From positions 436,337 to 466,724 of the forward strand of contig NW_014577192.1 in assembly GCF_000485595.1 (NCBI RefSeq): a stretch of 30,388 bases of DNA, written 5' to 3'. This stretch comes from Priapulus caudatus. Its lineage: Eukaryota; Priapulida; Priapulimorpha; Priapulimorphida; Priapulidae. The stretch's first letter is position 1, and each line of letters starts with the position of its first letter. Positions 1 through 9,940 of this stretch are shown here, piece by piece. The position numbers were made by a program, and so were the translations under genes. Below the pieces are notes generated by a model that saw nothing but the letters and a program-made list of their open reading frames with translations, was not told the origin of the DNA and ran no database searches.

Positions 1-3000
1 CCCCCCCCCGCCCCCCCCCCCCCCCCCCTTTTTTTTTGGAAAACCCCCGGGGGCCTTTTTTTTTGGGGGAAAAAAAAAATTATTTTTCCCCCTCCCTTTC
101 CCCCCCCCCCCCCCCCCCCCCCCCTTTTTTTTTTTTTTGCCGGCCGGCGGGGAAATTTGGGTTTTGGGGGGTTTTTCCCCCCCCCCTCAACTCGCCCCTT
201 TTCCCCGCCCCCCCCCCCTTTTCCCTTTCCCCCCCCCCCCCCCCACTTCCCCGGCCCCGGCCGGCGACCAACAATATAAATTTTTTTGGGCCTTTTTCCC
301 CCCTTGCCAAAAAAAGAAAAAAAGATTTTAAAACAAAAAAAAATTTTTTTTTTACCGGGCCCGCTGGCCGGGCCGCGCCTGGGGGGTTATCCCGCCTACC
401 CCCCCTAAAAGCAAAAACAAAAAAAGAGAAAAAAAAAAAAAATTTTTGGGGGGGGTTTTTTTGGCTGGGAAGGCGCGCCCCCCTTTGGAAAAAAAAAAAA
501 AAAAAAAAAATTTTTTTTAAAGCGAAAAACTTGGGGTTTGTTTTTAAGCCCCAAAAGAAACCCCCGGGTTAGGAAAAAAAAAATAAAATTTTTTTCCAAA
601 AAAAGTTTTAAAGTTTTTTCTATTTTTTAATGAAAAAAAAAAAAATTCTGGCCTTTTTGCCCACAAAATTTGGGGGGGGTTTTTGTTTTTTTGGAAAAGG
701 TTTGGGGGAAAAGAAAAAAAAAAAAAAAAACCGGCCCCCCCGGGGGGGTTTTTTTTGGGGGGAAAAAAAAAAAAATTTTTTTTTTTTTCCCCCCAAAAAA
801 AATTGGTTTGAAAAAACAAAAAAAAATCCCCCCTTTAATTTTTTTTTTTTTTTTCCAAAAAACAAAAAGCCCGGCCAAAAAAAAACAATTTAAAAAACAT
901 TATTTTTTTTTTAAACGCCAAAAAAAAAGTTTTGATTTTTTTTAATTATTAAAAAATTTTTAATAAAATAAAAATCCCCCCCCCCCCCCCCCCCCCCCTT
1001 AAAAACAGTAAAAAAAAAAAATTTTTAAAAAGTTTAAAAAAAAAAAAAAAAAGGGGGGCGCCCCCCGCAAAAAAAGCAAAAAAAATTAAAAAACCCCTTT
1101 AAAAGGCCAAAAAAAAAAAAAAATTTTTGGGGTTTTTTTAACAAAACAAAAAAAAATAAAAACCGGAAGAAAAAAAAAAAAAAAAAACAATTAAACATTT
1201 TGGGGTTGGGGGGGGGGTGGGGGGGGTAAAAACAAAAAACCTAAAAAAAACAAAAACCCCCGTTTTTAAAAAACCGGTTTTTTTTTGAAAAAACCCCAAA
1301 AAATTTTTTTTTTTTATTTTTAAAAAGCATAAAAATTTTTTTTTACTGGCGGCGCCCCTGGACCAAAAAAAAACAAAGAAAAACAAAATTAAACCCCCAA
1401 CCCGCCCGCCCCCCCGCCTAAAAAAAAAAAAAAAAAAAAACCATGGGGGGGGGGGGGGGCGCCAAAAAAAAAAAAAAAAAAAAAAAGGGCCCCCAAAAAA
1501 AAAAAATAAAAAAAAAATAAAATTTGGCGCGGCGCCAAACGTTTTTTTTTAATTTCTTTCCTAATCTATTAGTCTGCACCCAGAACATAATACTCGAGTA
1601 CAAGCAAAAATAAATTAATGGGCTAAAAAGTTTTTAAGAGAAAGTGAGAAATTGGTCGGGGGGCCCGCCGCCAAAACACTGAACACAAGACAGTAGTATA
1701 AAACAAAAGCGGTTTTTTTTTTCTTTTAACACTCACACCAAAACATCAGCCGTAACAACACCTTCACCAAAAAGGCAGTGATTATTAGGGGGGGGTCGTT
1801 TTTTGTTGGATCTTACATTGTATTAAACCGATTTATTTAATAATTAAATTCATTTTTTGTTTAAAAAAAAAATTGAATTTTTGTTATAATAATATAGAGA
1901 AAACTAGGAAAAGTGAAGTCAAAAAAATAAAATAGAAAAAACTCTGTGGAGAAACACAAAGATACCAAGACAAAAGAATATTTATTATATGAAATATAAA
2001 AAGAAAAAAAAAAATATATTTCAACAAATATAATTAAGACGCCCTCAAAGGAACAAAACACAAACATTACAACCCAAAAAATGTAATAATTAATTACATA
2101 TGGTCAAACAGATATGGATTAATATTACAGGTGAGAGCTTGTCGCGCGCCCCCCGAAAACGAAGACGCTATCACCCTGCAAAAAAGGTTTTTTTCAAAAG
2201 TCTTTTAATTTTATTCATTATGTTTATAAGCCGCCCCAAATCAATGCAGAGAAGAAAATAAAAAAACATGTTTTTTCAAATATCTTAACCGTACACACCC
2301 TCCCTCGCCACCCCCCTCTAGAGTAAATAAAAAAAACCCAAAAACAGAGTCAAAAAAAATTTCCCCAAAAAAAAAAAAAAAAAAAAATAAAAAAAAAATT
2401 TGGAAAAAAAATTTATACATTGTTTTAAAAAATGTGTGTTCAAATCAAGAAGTGTTATACCCCCTCCCCCCACCCTATTTAAAATGAATCATATAGTTTA
2501 TAATTTGGCAGGTAACAAGTAAATAATTTCCTATTCTACTTTTTTATCTTTTTTTATTTTTCTTTTTAATTCTTTTTTTTTTTTTTTGAGCTGGCGGGGG
2601 GAAAAAGCTGGAGGACGGGGGGGGGGCAAGCTAAAAAAAAAAACAACTAAAACTACTACTTTTCTTTTTTGACTGGTAGTGGGAGTCGCGCTGCCGCCCC
2701 GCGCCGCTGCTCCCCCCTTGGCCCCCCGCCCGCCCGCTCGCTCGCTGTCCGCCTTCCGCCTACCCGCCAACCGGCTACTGCCTCCTCCCCCCCCGCTCAC
2801 TCCCCCCCGCTGGGGTATCTTTTTGTCTTTTACTTTTTTTTTTTTTTTTTTTTTTCCGGGCCGCGAGCCTACTCCCGCTACTCCGCTACTCGCCCCCCCC
2901 GCCCCGCCCCCCGCGCTCCTATTTTTACTTTAAAATAAATTGGCGGACGTGGGTTGTCTATAGCTGGGGCTACTGGCCCCCCCCCCCCGCCTGCTAGCCT

Positions 3001-3230
3001 CCGCCGGCCTTAAAACTCCAAAAAAACTTAGACCGTTAAAAAAGCGCCCCCCGCGCGGCCCACTCAAAGACGGTATCTAAAAAAAAAAAAAATTTTTGCT
3101 GGGGTACTTTTTTGCTTATCTTTACTGGGGGGGGTTGCTTTTTTAAAAAAACCCCGCTGGACTGTCTTTTGGGGTTAATAGCGGGCGCAAAAGAAAAGCT
3201 ACGTGGGGAGGCACCCCCTCCGCACCCCTC
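1..3230. other. Homopolymer-dominated low-complexity sequence, probable consensus artefact
   Basis: Runs of C, G, A and T of 8 to more than 20 bases follow one another with almost no complex sequence, most strongly in 1-1550. Ordinary AT-rich sequence appears in patches (about 1800-2500), then a CpG-rich patch (2590-2930) with further homopolymers. Every open frame here is a string of K, F, P or G codons on both strands, as expected from homopolymers rather than a protein. I see no gene. The simplest reading is an unpolished contig end in which homopolymer lengths were inflated; a genuine simple-sequence region is the alternative. Confidence 0.75.
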
Positions 3231-3345
3231 GCTACTAACCTACTGAACTACTACTACTAACTACTACTACTAGTAGTAGTAGTAGTATAGTAGTAGTAGT
3301 GAGTAGTTAGTAGTAGTAGTAAGTAGTACTACTACTAGAGTAGAG
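3231..3345. repeat. TAC/TAG trinucleotide repeat with inverted halves
   Basis: A run of (TAC)n/(ACT)n changes into (TAG)n/(AGT)n and back, so the two halves are complementary and could fold back on each other. Small interruptions occur throughout. Confidence 0.8.
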
Positions 3346-3370
3346 GTTGTCAAATATAACTTGACAATAA

Positions 3371-3439
3371 TATCAAGAGCGTATAAAGAAGGTATAATAG
3401 GTGTAAAGAGTGTATATCCTTCTTTATACGCTCTTGATA
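3371..3439. other. Perfect 22-bp inverted repeat (hairpin, 25-nt loop)
   Basis: The arm at 3371-3392 (starting TATCAAGAGCG) is exactly complementary to 3418-3439 (ending CGCTCTTGATA), with a 25-nt loop. No T-run or gene end is next to it. It could be a remnant of a short foldback element. No function is assigned. Confidence 0.85.
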
Positions 3440-3489
3440 ATATGGTTACTGCCTTAGTAAACACTGAATGTCTTGTTATAGTCTTACTG

Positions 3490-3860
3490 CAGGGTGCGAA
3501 ATAAACGAGAGTCCGAGTCAAATACTCCCTGATTTAGTGTCGGACTCCCTGATTTGACATATACAGGAGTTCGTGTGACTCCCTGAAAAATACTAAATAG
3601 TTCGTTCTGGAGCACGGCCATTTTTTCAGCAAATATCCAAAGAAAATTTGGCAGACGTGCAACCGCATGAATCTTAAAAATAAGCACATGCGTTATTGTT
3701 AATATCTTTAATTTTGAACCTCAGACTGCGGACTCTCTCATTTTGCTGCGGACTCCCTCATTTTGCTGCGGACTCTCTCATTTTGCTGCGGACTCCCTCA
3801 TTTTGCTGCGGACTCCCTCTTTTTGATGATAGGGACTAGGGAGTCCGTTGGACTCCCGTG
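3490..3860. repeat. 20-bp tandem repeat inside a region of GGACTCCCT motifs
   Basis: Five 20-bp copies of CTGCGGACTCYCTCATTTTG run from 3726 to 3825, with alternating C/T at one site, the last copy slightly diverged. The core GACTCCCT also occurs outside the array (near 3525, 3545 and 3580), and its complement GGAGTCC at about 3840, so an older, wider repeat field is likely. No open frame is maintained. Confidence 0.85.
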
Positions 3861-4165
3861 TTCAAAAGTTAATTTCTACCGCTGTTACTGTTATATTTTA
3901 TTAACCGAATATCGCTAGACGTTTTCGATGTTATATAAGTAGAAAGTATTATGTATATATGTGCAGGTTCGGTAACGCAGTCGCTATTTCATAAATGTTT
4001 TAAATAGTTAACTATTGCAGAAAACTCGCGGAAATACGATAAATTGCCCATATCATTAATGTCATCGATAAATCAAACGTGCGCTTTTGTTTTAAAATGG
4101 GGCCTCTGTGCTCCGTAGAAAGGGAGGGAGCTATGATCGCAGTGTATCCTAATTTTTTGGTCGAT
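3861..4165. other. Non-coding spacer, nothing recognised
   Basis: Complex sequence of mixed composition between two tandem arrays. I see no ORF, RNA gene or repeat. Confidence 0.6.
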
Positions 4166-5126
4166 CTGATTGGTCGGCTGCTAGGAGGCCACTGATTGGT
4201 CAGCTGCTAGGAGGCTCCTGATTGGTCGGTTCCTATGAGGCTCCTGATTGGTCAGATGCTAGGAGGCCCCTGATTGGTCAAACTGCTAGGAAGCCCCTGA
4301 TTGGTTGGTTCCTACGAGGCTCCTGATTGGTCGGCTGCTAGGAAGCCCCTGATTGGTCCGGTTCCTACGAGGCTCCTGATTGGTCGGCTGCTAGGAAGCC
4401 CCTGATTGGTCCGGTTCCTACGAGGCTCCTGATTGGTCGGCTGCTAGGAGGCCCCTGATTGGTCAGCTGCAAGGCGGCTCCTGAATGGTCGGTTGCTAGG
4501 AAGCCTCTAATTGGTCGGACCTGCTCAGGAAGCTCTGATTGGGCGGTTTAACAGGCCTTATTGTCGGCTGCTGGAGGACTTCTGATGGTCAGTTCTTACG
4601 AGGCTCCTGATTTGAGTTGCTAGGAAGTTCTGATTGGTCGGCTGTAGGAAGCCGTGATTGCTACGGTTCCCCTACGAGGCTCTAATTGTCGGCGGCGCGC
4701 TGCTAGGAGGCCCCTTTATTGTTTCAGGCTGTAGGGGCTCTGATTGTCAGTTGTTTAGGAAGCCCTGATTAAGTTAGGTCGTTCCTATGAAGGGCTCCTG
4801 ATTGGTAGCTGCTAGCAAGCCCCTGATTGTCCGGCGCTGTTAGAAAGTCCCTGATTGGTCGGTTTCTACGAGGCTCTGATTGGGTCAGCTGCTAGGAGAT
4901 CCTGATTGGTGCGGCTGCTAAGAAGCCTGATGTGGGTCGGCTGCTAGGAAGCCCCTGATTAGTCGGTTTTGCGAGGTTCACTGAATTGGTCGGGACTGCT
5001 AGAGGCCCTGATTGGTTAGTTCTAGGAGACCCACGAATTGGTTTTGATTGCTAATAGGCCACGATTGTTGAGGTTAAAGGCCAGATTGGTTCAAGGAGCT
5101 AGGAGCCCACGATTGTAAGAGCTATG
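4166..5126. repeat. 26-bp minisatellite with an inverted CCAAT box in most units
   Basis: About 35-37 copies of a 26-bp unit that begins CTGATTGGTCGGCTGCTAGG. Two unit types partly alternate: one with GGCTGCTAGGAAGCCCC and one with GGTTCCTACGAGGCTCC after the ATTGG. I count 23 intact ATTGG cores, i.e. CCAAT on the minus strand. Units are clean up to about 4550 and then carry many 1-nt losses and gains. These may be decay or consensus error. CCAAT is the core of the NF-Y site; binding here is inference. Confidence 0.88.
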
Positions 5127-5177
5127 CTCAGGCGCCTGAGGGCACTAGAATAATAGTATAAATATCGTACGATATTT
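5127..5177. other. Two perfect palindromes at the edge of the minisatellite
   Basis: CTCAGGCGCCTGAG (5127-5140) and AAATATCGTACGATATTT (5160-5177) are both perfect palindromes, only 19 bp apart, directly after the last minisatellite unit. Confidence 0.8.
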
Positions 5178-8100
5178 CAGGTATTGCTTGAATAAATTGA
5201 ATAGGTTATTGACGATTATAGCCAAAACCCTAGACTGTTATAAGCAAATACGCGTTCAGGACGCATGGGGGCTGTACGCCTTATGGGCTGGCTCACTTTG
5301 GGCAGCTTATATCAGAAATTTTTCAGCGGCGCTCATGTAATACCGCGTGTGCAAGTTTCCTATTTCAACTAAAGTTTGACATACTTGTGCTTAATGGTGG
5401 TGGACCATGTGTGTCTACTCTTCTCGTTTCATTTATTATCTCTTCATTCTCTTGCGTCTTTTCCCCCTTCGCTAATGTCTCGCTGGCCTCTCTTGTCACG
5501 CGCCTGTACCCCTCTGGCTCTCTCTTCGCTCTCTGTCGTTCACATCTGTTTCTATTTCATGGCAAGGTTTATATAAAATTTTGTTACCGTCGTCACATGG
5601 ACGAGTCAGGCGGTCTTGTGATATTTGGAACAGCCGGCGTTGGTGATAGGCGTGGGGGTGCGGCCCCGGTTGTTGCTGCCGCTTCTGTGTAGCTTACTCC
5701 TACTCGCCTTACAATCGCTACTCAGCCTTCTATCTGGCCGTGCAGGCAGTGAAATGAATCCGACAGAAAACAGTCAAATCAACAAACGCAACAAATAGAG
5801 GACGCGGCCGATGGACCAGGCAGGATGGGGAACGGAGCGGACGGACGGGCGCGAAGGCACGGCAGACAGACAGGCATCGTAAGAGCAGACAGCGTCGGGG
5901 AGATACGAGGCGACGAGACAGGTAGGATAGAGTTAACGTTTGCCCGCTGTAATCATTCCAGCAATTCGGCAAAATTTGCTCTCCTTCCTCGCTGCAGACC
6001 GGTGAGATGCGCGGTGCGCGGTGAAGACGCGCGAGTAGGGTATCTGCAAACGGAAGCGCAGCGGACGGATTGATAGATATAGATTAGGGACGTGACGTCA
6101 TTCCGTCATCCGTCAGCGCTTCATTAACGAAATACGTGAGCCGAGGCAGCGACGCGCAGCATCTGGCGCAGGAGCAGGCAACAGCAGCCCGAAGTCGATA
6201 CTAGCAACGATACAGGGCAGTTCGTACGTGCCGTGGCGTTTCGTGCCGTGCGTGCGTGCGTGCAGTGCGTGGCGTGGTGCGTGCGTAGTGGGGGCGTGAG
6301 TGCTTCAGTGGTGGCGTGCGTAGTACGTACGTAGCATGCGTGTGTGCGTGTTTTGACGTGGTGAGTGAGTGAGTTGGGCTTGGAGTGCGTGCCGTGTATG
6401 CATGATGGGTACTTTGGGGCAAAATTATACGAGGGTACGTTGGGCCGAGTAGAATGCTTTGGCGTTTAAAAGCAGCTGTTATTTTTGTATGTGAAGGCAA
6501 TATTCAGAATTTGATAATACGCCTTCGCTCTGCGTCGATAGGGTAATATGTGAATCGTCCCGTTGGCCTGCGCAGCCAAGTATGGTTACGTACACTTACA
6601 TTAATTATGATGTATGTAATGTATCATACATGGGAGCAGCCGCACTGCACGCACCCACGTAAACACACGCACATACCCACACGACGCGGACACCGCCGTA
6701 AGACATGACGCACATACACATACGAACGAACAGACGGAACACACTCACTAGACATAATAACACGCGCGGCGCACGAGGCAGCACTCAGAGGCAACACATC
6801 CTAACACAAGGCACGCACACACGTAAACACAAACGGGCCGCCACGCACACACGATAATACGAGGCACACGGCACGCTACACACGTAACCATCGCATCATA
6901 CCACACCTACGCAGGGACGGGGGGAAACGACACTCATCACAGACATACATCACAACGGCGTGGGCGTGGCAGGCACACACACACATACAAACACATAATA
7001 CCCGCCACGTCACGGGACAAACACACACAGGACAACACACACCAACACACAAACACACCCACACAACACACGCACGCACGACAATGCGAGCAGAGACGGG
7101 TGGGCGCGGGGAATGACAGTGATTCCCTGACCGACCAAGTTACGACCTATATACGCCAGACCGTCGGCACGGATGTCCTCCGTCTTTTGATGAGCTCTCC
7201 CTTGACAGATCAGACCGGATAAAACTCTTGATCGAACCACTAGCCGTCGGATCTGGCCTTGTTCGCGTGTCTTAACGTGCTATGACTGCATTCTTATATC
7301 CTGGTCATTCTCGGTACTCGCTCGCGCCTACACTGCCACCCGTGTGCCACACTGGCACTCGTTTATACTAGTAGTCCTTAATATTCACTATAATACTGTG
7401 TCGCATAGTGACCGTCCGCAACTTGAGACCCGACAATTCTGCTGTTATACGCTTATCTCTTGTGTTTTTCCGATCGGAATTTTCGCTACGATTCTAGCTG
7501 TTTTCGACGTTTGGTGATTAATGTGAAAATGTATTTGATATGTCGCGCGCCATCTCTGAATCGTTTTTTTTCGCTGCCACTATCATATTTCTATCCCCTA
7601 CACACACTCTCTTCTCCTTCTATTTCGATCACTCATCATCCCTCCCTTATATCTCTCTAATCTCCCTTCCTACTCCACTCGCCTATTTACATTCACTTGC
7701 CACGTGTATTCTATTTGCGTGATCAATGTCTTTATTTTGTTAATCCAGTAATAACCTAAGCTAGCACGTGTTACGGCTCTCATTATCTCTAGCCCATAAT
7801 AGTATTTCACCAAGATCTAACATCTCTTTCCCCGTTCGCGCCGAATTCATTACTACGGTTGAGATAGAATGATAATAATATCCGTAGTATTAATGCCACT
7901 GCTGGCAATCATGATAGAGCTAGCGAGATCATCAGCGGCGGCACTATCTAGCTAGTGTATATCCACATAGATGCGATTCGTTTGGGCTTGCCATCTTTCT
8001 AACGTATTCTTAGTGAGATCTAAATATTCGATGATATTAAAACGAAACTGTTGTTTCGATTCGTTCGAATTCTAGGGGTCCATTGTCAGAAACATTATTA

Positions 8101-8240
8101 GTTTTGACTCTATCATAAGTCTGAAATGTCATGACTTTTGTCACGACATTTCATCTAAAAGTGCTTGCGACATTTCACACTCATAATGTCATAACTACAA
8201 GTGATGTATCTAACAGCGGCCCATGCACAGATACCACACC
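5178..8240. other. Intergenic sequence, no supported gene
   Basis: Short open frames exist on both strands, but none has a recognisable domain, clear splice signals or length beyond chance. Contents: GTGC-rich simple sequence near 6230-6300; a long imperfect AC-rich tract (about 6640-7085) that creates spurious open frames; a 13-bp imperfect inverted repeat at 8123-8135/8140-8152 (GAAATGTCATGAC, one mismatch). A CRE palindrome at 6093 is listed separately. Confidence 0.6.
6093..6100. promoter_or_regulatory. CRE palindrome TGACGTCA
   Basis: Perfect 8-bp cAMP response element core (CREB/ATF family). It has no visible gene next to it, so function is unproven. Confidence 0.3.
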
Positions 8241-8269
8241 CCGTCTTCAACGCGCGAGGTTTGCGCGAG

Positions 8270-8360
8270 GCGCCGCCGCCGCCATCTTCTCGTCGCCAAG
8301 CAACGCAACGCTCGCGGCGGCTGCTTATAAACAGGCGTTCAAGACGACGAAGAACACGTG
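8270..8360 (+). promoter_or_regulatory. Possible promoter: X-box plus TATA box in a CpG-rich patch
   Basis: A CpG-rich stretch contains GTCGCCAAGCAAC (8292-8304), which matches the RFX X-box GTNRCC-N-RGYAAC, followed 22 bp later by TATAAA (8326-8331) in CTTATAAACAGG. A start site would then lie near 8355-8360. The nearest gene downstream on the + strand is Tob, whose leader exon begins at a splice acceptor at 9587, so this could be its first-exon promoter. The first-exon donor is not identified. The link is inference. Confidence 0.35.
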
Positions 8361-8814
8361 TATTAGATATTGGTGAACGCGATCCATTCTCGGGCATACT
8401 CGCCCGAATGACGTGGCTGAGCTCTGATCCAGCGAGTGATCGAGTGATTGTCAGGCCGGTATCGGCCGACCGTGGGGAAAATTACAAGAAATTGATTGCA
8501 GACAGCGTCTAAACCGAGCTCTCAATGTGCGACACGACGCAATGAACAAAATCCGATTAATCAATTATCGATTAGGAAGCTCGTTTACTCTCTCGCGCTT
8601 TTCCCAGAGCAGGTCCGCCTTTACACGTAGCGAGCAGTCGAACGCGTGTGGTTAACTGATGTGTGCATCTGTGAATCATCCCCAAATGCCAGGCTTATAA
8701 TATCCTAAGACACAACACAAGGGGTACTTATTCTTAACATTGATCACCCCGCTATGCACTTTCATTGTTCATCTTGAAACGCTAACATTATCGGGGGATT
8801 TTGTCTTACAACTG

Positions 8815-8878
8815 AGTTCCCCGTACACACGTACGCACACGCGCACACAAACGCGCGCGCCCGCACGCACACACACAT

Positions 8879-8941
<63 letters not shown>

Positions 8942-8945
8942 TACA
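8815..8945. repeat. CA dinucleotide microsatellite
   Basis: An imperfect CACG-rich start leads into an uninterrupted (AC)n run at 8881-8937. It produces spurious Thr/His and Cys/Val open frames on the two strands. Confidence 0.95.
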
Positions 8946-8978
8946 TGCACAAACGCCCACATGCACTGTAACACTGCA

Positions 8979-8994
8979 CGTTCGAATTCGAACG
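8979..8994. other. 16-bp perfect palindrome CGTTCGAATTCGAACG
   Basis: The sequence equals its own reverse complement. It is isolated, and no function is assigned. Confidence 0.6.
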
Positions 8995-9158
8995 AACACA
9001 CTACAACGATATCGACTGCAGCTAACCGCATACCCACCAGATAACTAACACACGAATGGCGAAGACACTCCTGGCTTAACAAATAACAAACGAACATACC
9101 ACATGCCGGCCTATTTTTCTCCCGTTTGCTCTGTCACGTCTTCGCAGTTATACGTACT

Positions 9159-9523
9159 GCCAGTAAGGTTGAAAGGGTCTATGTCCCCCAGGGTACTGCC
9201 GGAACGTACCCTGGGTACGGTCCCCTGGTACCAGACCATATAAATCAACGTGATTTATATGCTCTGCTGGTACTATCTGATATGCCGGACCGTACCTCGC
9301 CTACTCCACTAACGAGTCTAAGGAGTCGCCTACGCCTACTCCCTAACCCTAACCCTAACCCTAACCCTAACCCTAATGGGCCTAATGGGCCTAACCCTAA
9401 CCCTAACCCTAACCCCTGACCATATCAGATAGTTACCAGGGTAGGTTCCGGTATACCGGACCGTACTCAGGGTACGTTCCGGCAGTACCCTGGGGGGACA
9501 TACACACTATGAGCGCCAGTAAG
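9159..9523. mobile_element. MITE-like DNA transposon with 9-bp target duplication
   Basis: The 9-mer GCCAGTAAG is present at 9159-9167 and again at 9515-9523. Between the two lie 347 bp with terminal inverted repeats that start exactly at the duplications. The outer 18 bp match at 13 positions. The next stretch is nearly perfect for about 30 bp (CCCAGGGTACTGCCGGAACG and onward). A further inverted pair, GGTACTATCTGATATG and its complement CATATCAGATAGTTACC, lies inside. The left half has a hairpin with 11-bp arms (CATATAAATCA at 9237-9247, complement at 9251-9261). There is no transposase ORF, so it is non-autonomous. Nine-bp duplications are typical of the Mutator/MULE superfamily. That assignment is tentative. 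Confidence 0.75.
9341..9416. repeat. Interstitial telomeric repeats (CCCTAA)n inside the MITE
   Basis: About five CCCTAA units, then two variant copies reading GGGCCTAAT, then about three to four more CCCTAA units. This is the C-strand of TTAGGG, the usual metazoan telomere repeat. It sits between the inverted repeats of the MITE rather than at a contig end, so it is an internal tract and not a chromosome end. Confidence 0.9.
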
Positions 9524-9586
9524 AACGCACATGCGCGGACGAATTCTCTCGCCCACCCACTCACGTCGTCAAATTTTGTTTTGCAG

Positions 9587-9940
9587 ACTTTCGCCGCGCG
9601 CTGATCACATAACGCCGCCTTCAGTCATCCAAGCAACCGAAACCAACAGCAACAAGCAAGCACTCAATCACGGAGGCGTCCGTTGACGGCCACGGCGATA
9701 ACAACGTCAACGACAACAACAGCAACAACACCAACACCACGACTGGCACCGACAGCAACAACAACAACAGAAACAGCAACAGCAACAGCAACAGAAACAA
9801 CAAACGTCAACAACAGAAGAAAAAAACACAGAAACGACAGCAACAACAGCAACAGAAACAGCATCAGAAGCAACAAAAATAACAACAACAACAGCGGCGA
9901 CAACAACAACAACAACAACAGCAACATCAACAATAGCAAC
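9587..9940 (+). other. 5' untranslated exon part of Tob (CAA-rich, no ATG)
   Basis: A good acceptor (AAATTTTGTTTTGCAG ending 9586) begins this segment, which fits the intron in the 5' leader known from vertebrate TOB1. From about 9706 it is dominated by CAA/CAG/ACA triplets with almost no T. I find no ATG in its 354 nt. The reading frame is open upstream of the Tob ATG, but without an ATG, so the Asn/Thr-rich extension is not expected to be translated. Confidence 0.65.

Noticed and set aside
36-945. Several open frames on both strands in the first kilobase
   Set aside because: They are translations of homopolymer runs (K, F, P, G) with no domain.
3726-5126. Tandem repeats resembling a CRISPR array
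   Set aside because: Units are contiguous with no unique spacers, and the window is animal DNA.
5387-5692. 101-residue ORF
   Set aside because: No recognisable domain or splice context, and length is within chance for this window.
9341-9416. True telomere or chromosome end
   Set aside because: The tract is short, internal, contains variants, and lies between the inverted repeats of a mobile element.
9683-9940. N-terminal extension of Tob, 86 residues rich in Asn and Thr
   Set aside because: The frame is open but its first codon is TTG; the first ATG is at 9941 and matches the conserved family start.
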